Positions 6,366 through 6,813 of a DNA stretch of 6,813 nt are shown here, piece by piece; within the stretch, counting starts at the first letter, position 1; the number at the start of each line of letters is the position of its first letter. The stretch comes from Chlorobiales bacterium (GTDB lineage: Bacteria; Bacteroidota; Chlorobiia; Chlorobiales; Chlorobiaceae), in NCBI GenBank assembly GCA_022360355.1, contig JAKSCY010000509.1, positions 1-6,813 on the forward strand. Reading direction: 5' to 3'. The notes beneath the pieces are model-generated. The model did not search any database and had not been told where the DNA came from. It worked only from the letters and a program-made list of their open reading frames with translations. A program made the translations under genes and the position numbers.

Positions 6366-6418
6366 GAGCGCAGGAACCGGAGTGTACACAAAGTACATGA
6401 GGATTCCGAGCACCGCTC
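6366..6418. other. Nested stem-loop element in the 6184-6449 intergenic region
   Basis: The 266 bases between the transpeptidase stop and the next gene hold no convincing CDS. Within them a nested hairpin is readable: GAGCG (6366-6370) with CGCTC (6414-6418), GGAA (6373-6376) with TTCC (6404-6407), and GTGTAC (6382-6387) with GTACAT (6393-6398, including one G-T wobble) around the loop ACAAA. The purine-rich internal loop between the last two stems allows tandem G-A pairs (G6380-A6400, A6381-G6399). The paired motifs CCGGAGTGTAC and GTACATGAGGATTCC resemble intergenic repeats I recall from several bacteria, but I cannot verify this. It could be a dispersed repeat, an untranslated structure or a small RNA. 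Confidence 0.5.
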
Positions 6419-6449
6419 AACGAAGCCATCGGAGTGCGTAACAGGTTTT

Positions 6450-6813
6450 TTACCCGAAGAGGGAAAACTTTACATTCAAAATCATAGTCAAATCAACAAG
6501 ACCGTGCAATACGAAAACAGACGGAAGATCGCGGTACCAGAAAAAGCTCAACGCCCAGCTCCCGGCAATCAGGATTTGCGTCGGCATGAACAAAGGCTTG
6601 TAGGGGCTTGACTGATCGACATGTTCCGGCAACAAATCTATCCAGAAAAGTCCGTGGATCAATCCGCTGTAAACCATGAAGAAAATGAACCCGGTAATAA
6701 AGAGAACCCATGGACTTTTGGTCACCATCCCCGCAAGCCTTTCACCGACAATGAACGCGGCATAGAATATAAAGGTTTCGGCAATGCCGTTGCCGATAGT
6801 GAAGAGAATCACC
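6450..6813 (-). CDS. Multi-pass membrane protein, C-terminal part (N-terminus outside window)
   Basis: Only the last ~120 residues are visible; the frame is open to the window edge, and the GTG at 6812 is probably an internal Val rather than the start. Four hydrophobic segments can be seen at about 2-24, 34-58, 78-93 and 97-113 of the visible part, separated by short loops; one loop is polar (EHVDQSSPYKP, 63-73). An acidic residue in AETFIFY (11-17), a His in GLIHGL (50-55) and HGLVD (103-107) in the last membrane segment faintly recall the E/H motifs of CPBP-type intramembrane proteases, but the classic EExxxR is missing here, so I do not assign that family. The stop TAA (6452-6450) abuts a T-run. 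The product is unknown; an integral membrane protein is well supported. Confidence 0.7.
   Translation of the reverse strand, partial: VILFTIGNGIAETFIFYAAFIVGERLAGMVTKSPWVLFITGFIFFMVYSGLIHGLFWIDLLPEHVDQSSPYKPLFMPTQILIAGSWALSFFWYRDLPSVFVLHGLVDLTMILNVKFSLFG

Noticed and set aside
6382..6398. Short minus-strand frame beginning at the ATG in the hairpin (16 codons)
   Set aside because: It lies wholly inside the nested palindrome and has no ribosome site, so it is best explained as part of the structured element.
1..6813. CRISPR array, tRNA, rRNA, transposase or phage genes
   Set aside because: No regularly spaced direct repeats, no cloverleaf or rRNA-like sequence, and no transposase or integrase motifs were seen on either strand.

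Overview
The window looks like chromosomal sequence from a green sulfur bacterium (Chlorobiales; a Chlorobium or Prosthecochloris relative). This rests mainly on the fructose-1,6-bisphosphatase, whose sequence (start [10 protein letters not shown], and the [15 protein letters not shown] and [14 protein letters not shown] blocks) matches my memory of Chlorobi enzymes. Moderate GC and mostly weak Shine-Dalgarno sequences fit. The genus cannot be fixed without a search.

Layout, left to right. Bases 1-514 hold, on the minus strand, a 31-codon reading frame resembling the N-terminus of a BioB/HydE/MqnC-like radical SAM protein but stopped early, then a DUF4180 gene. Bases 574-2280 hold recJ on the minus strand, so the leftward order is recJ, DUF4180, radical-SAM-like fragment. 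A divergent intergenic region (2281-2544) carries a candidate promoter for recJ and one for fbp. Rightward fbp (2545-3543) converges on a leftward TIGR00282/YmdB-type metallophosphoesterase (3636-4457); between them lies an A/T-rich imperfect hairpin built from repeated TCAAAA-like units. A second divergent region (4458-4627) with a perfect 7-bp hairpin precedes a rightward pair, a pirin-family cupin (4628-5551) and a YkuD_2-type L,D-transpeptidase-like protein (5548-6183), joined by a 4-base ATGA overlap. A 266-base gap (6184-6449) has no convincing gene but holds a structured element and a candidate promoter. Last comes the C-terminal part of a leftward multi-pass membrane protein running off the right edge.

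The genes do not form one pathway. recJ is DNA repair, fbp is gluconeogenesis (sugar synthesis downstream of carbon fixation in an autotroph), the phosphoesterase is a likely nucleotide/RNA phosphodiesterase, and the transpeptidase-like protein acts in the envelope. Most of the window is ordinary housekeeping content. The parts most worth a second look are the structured intergenic element near 6305-6451, the interrupted radical-SAM-like frame at the left edge, and the intergenic repeats.
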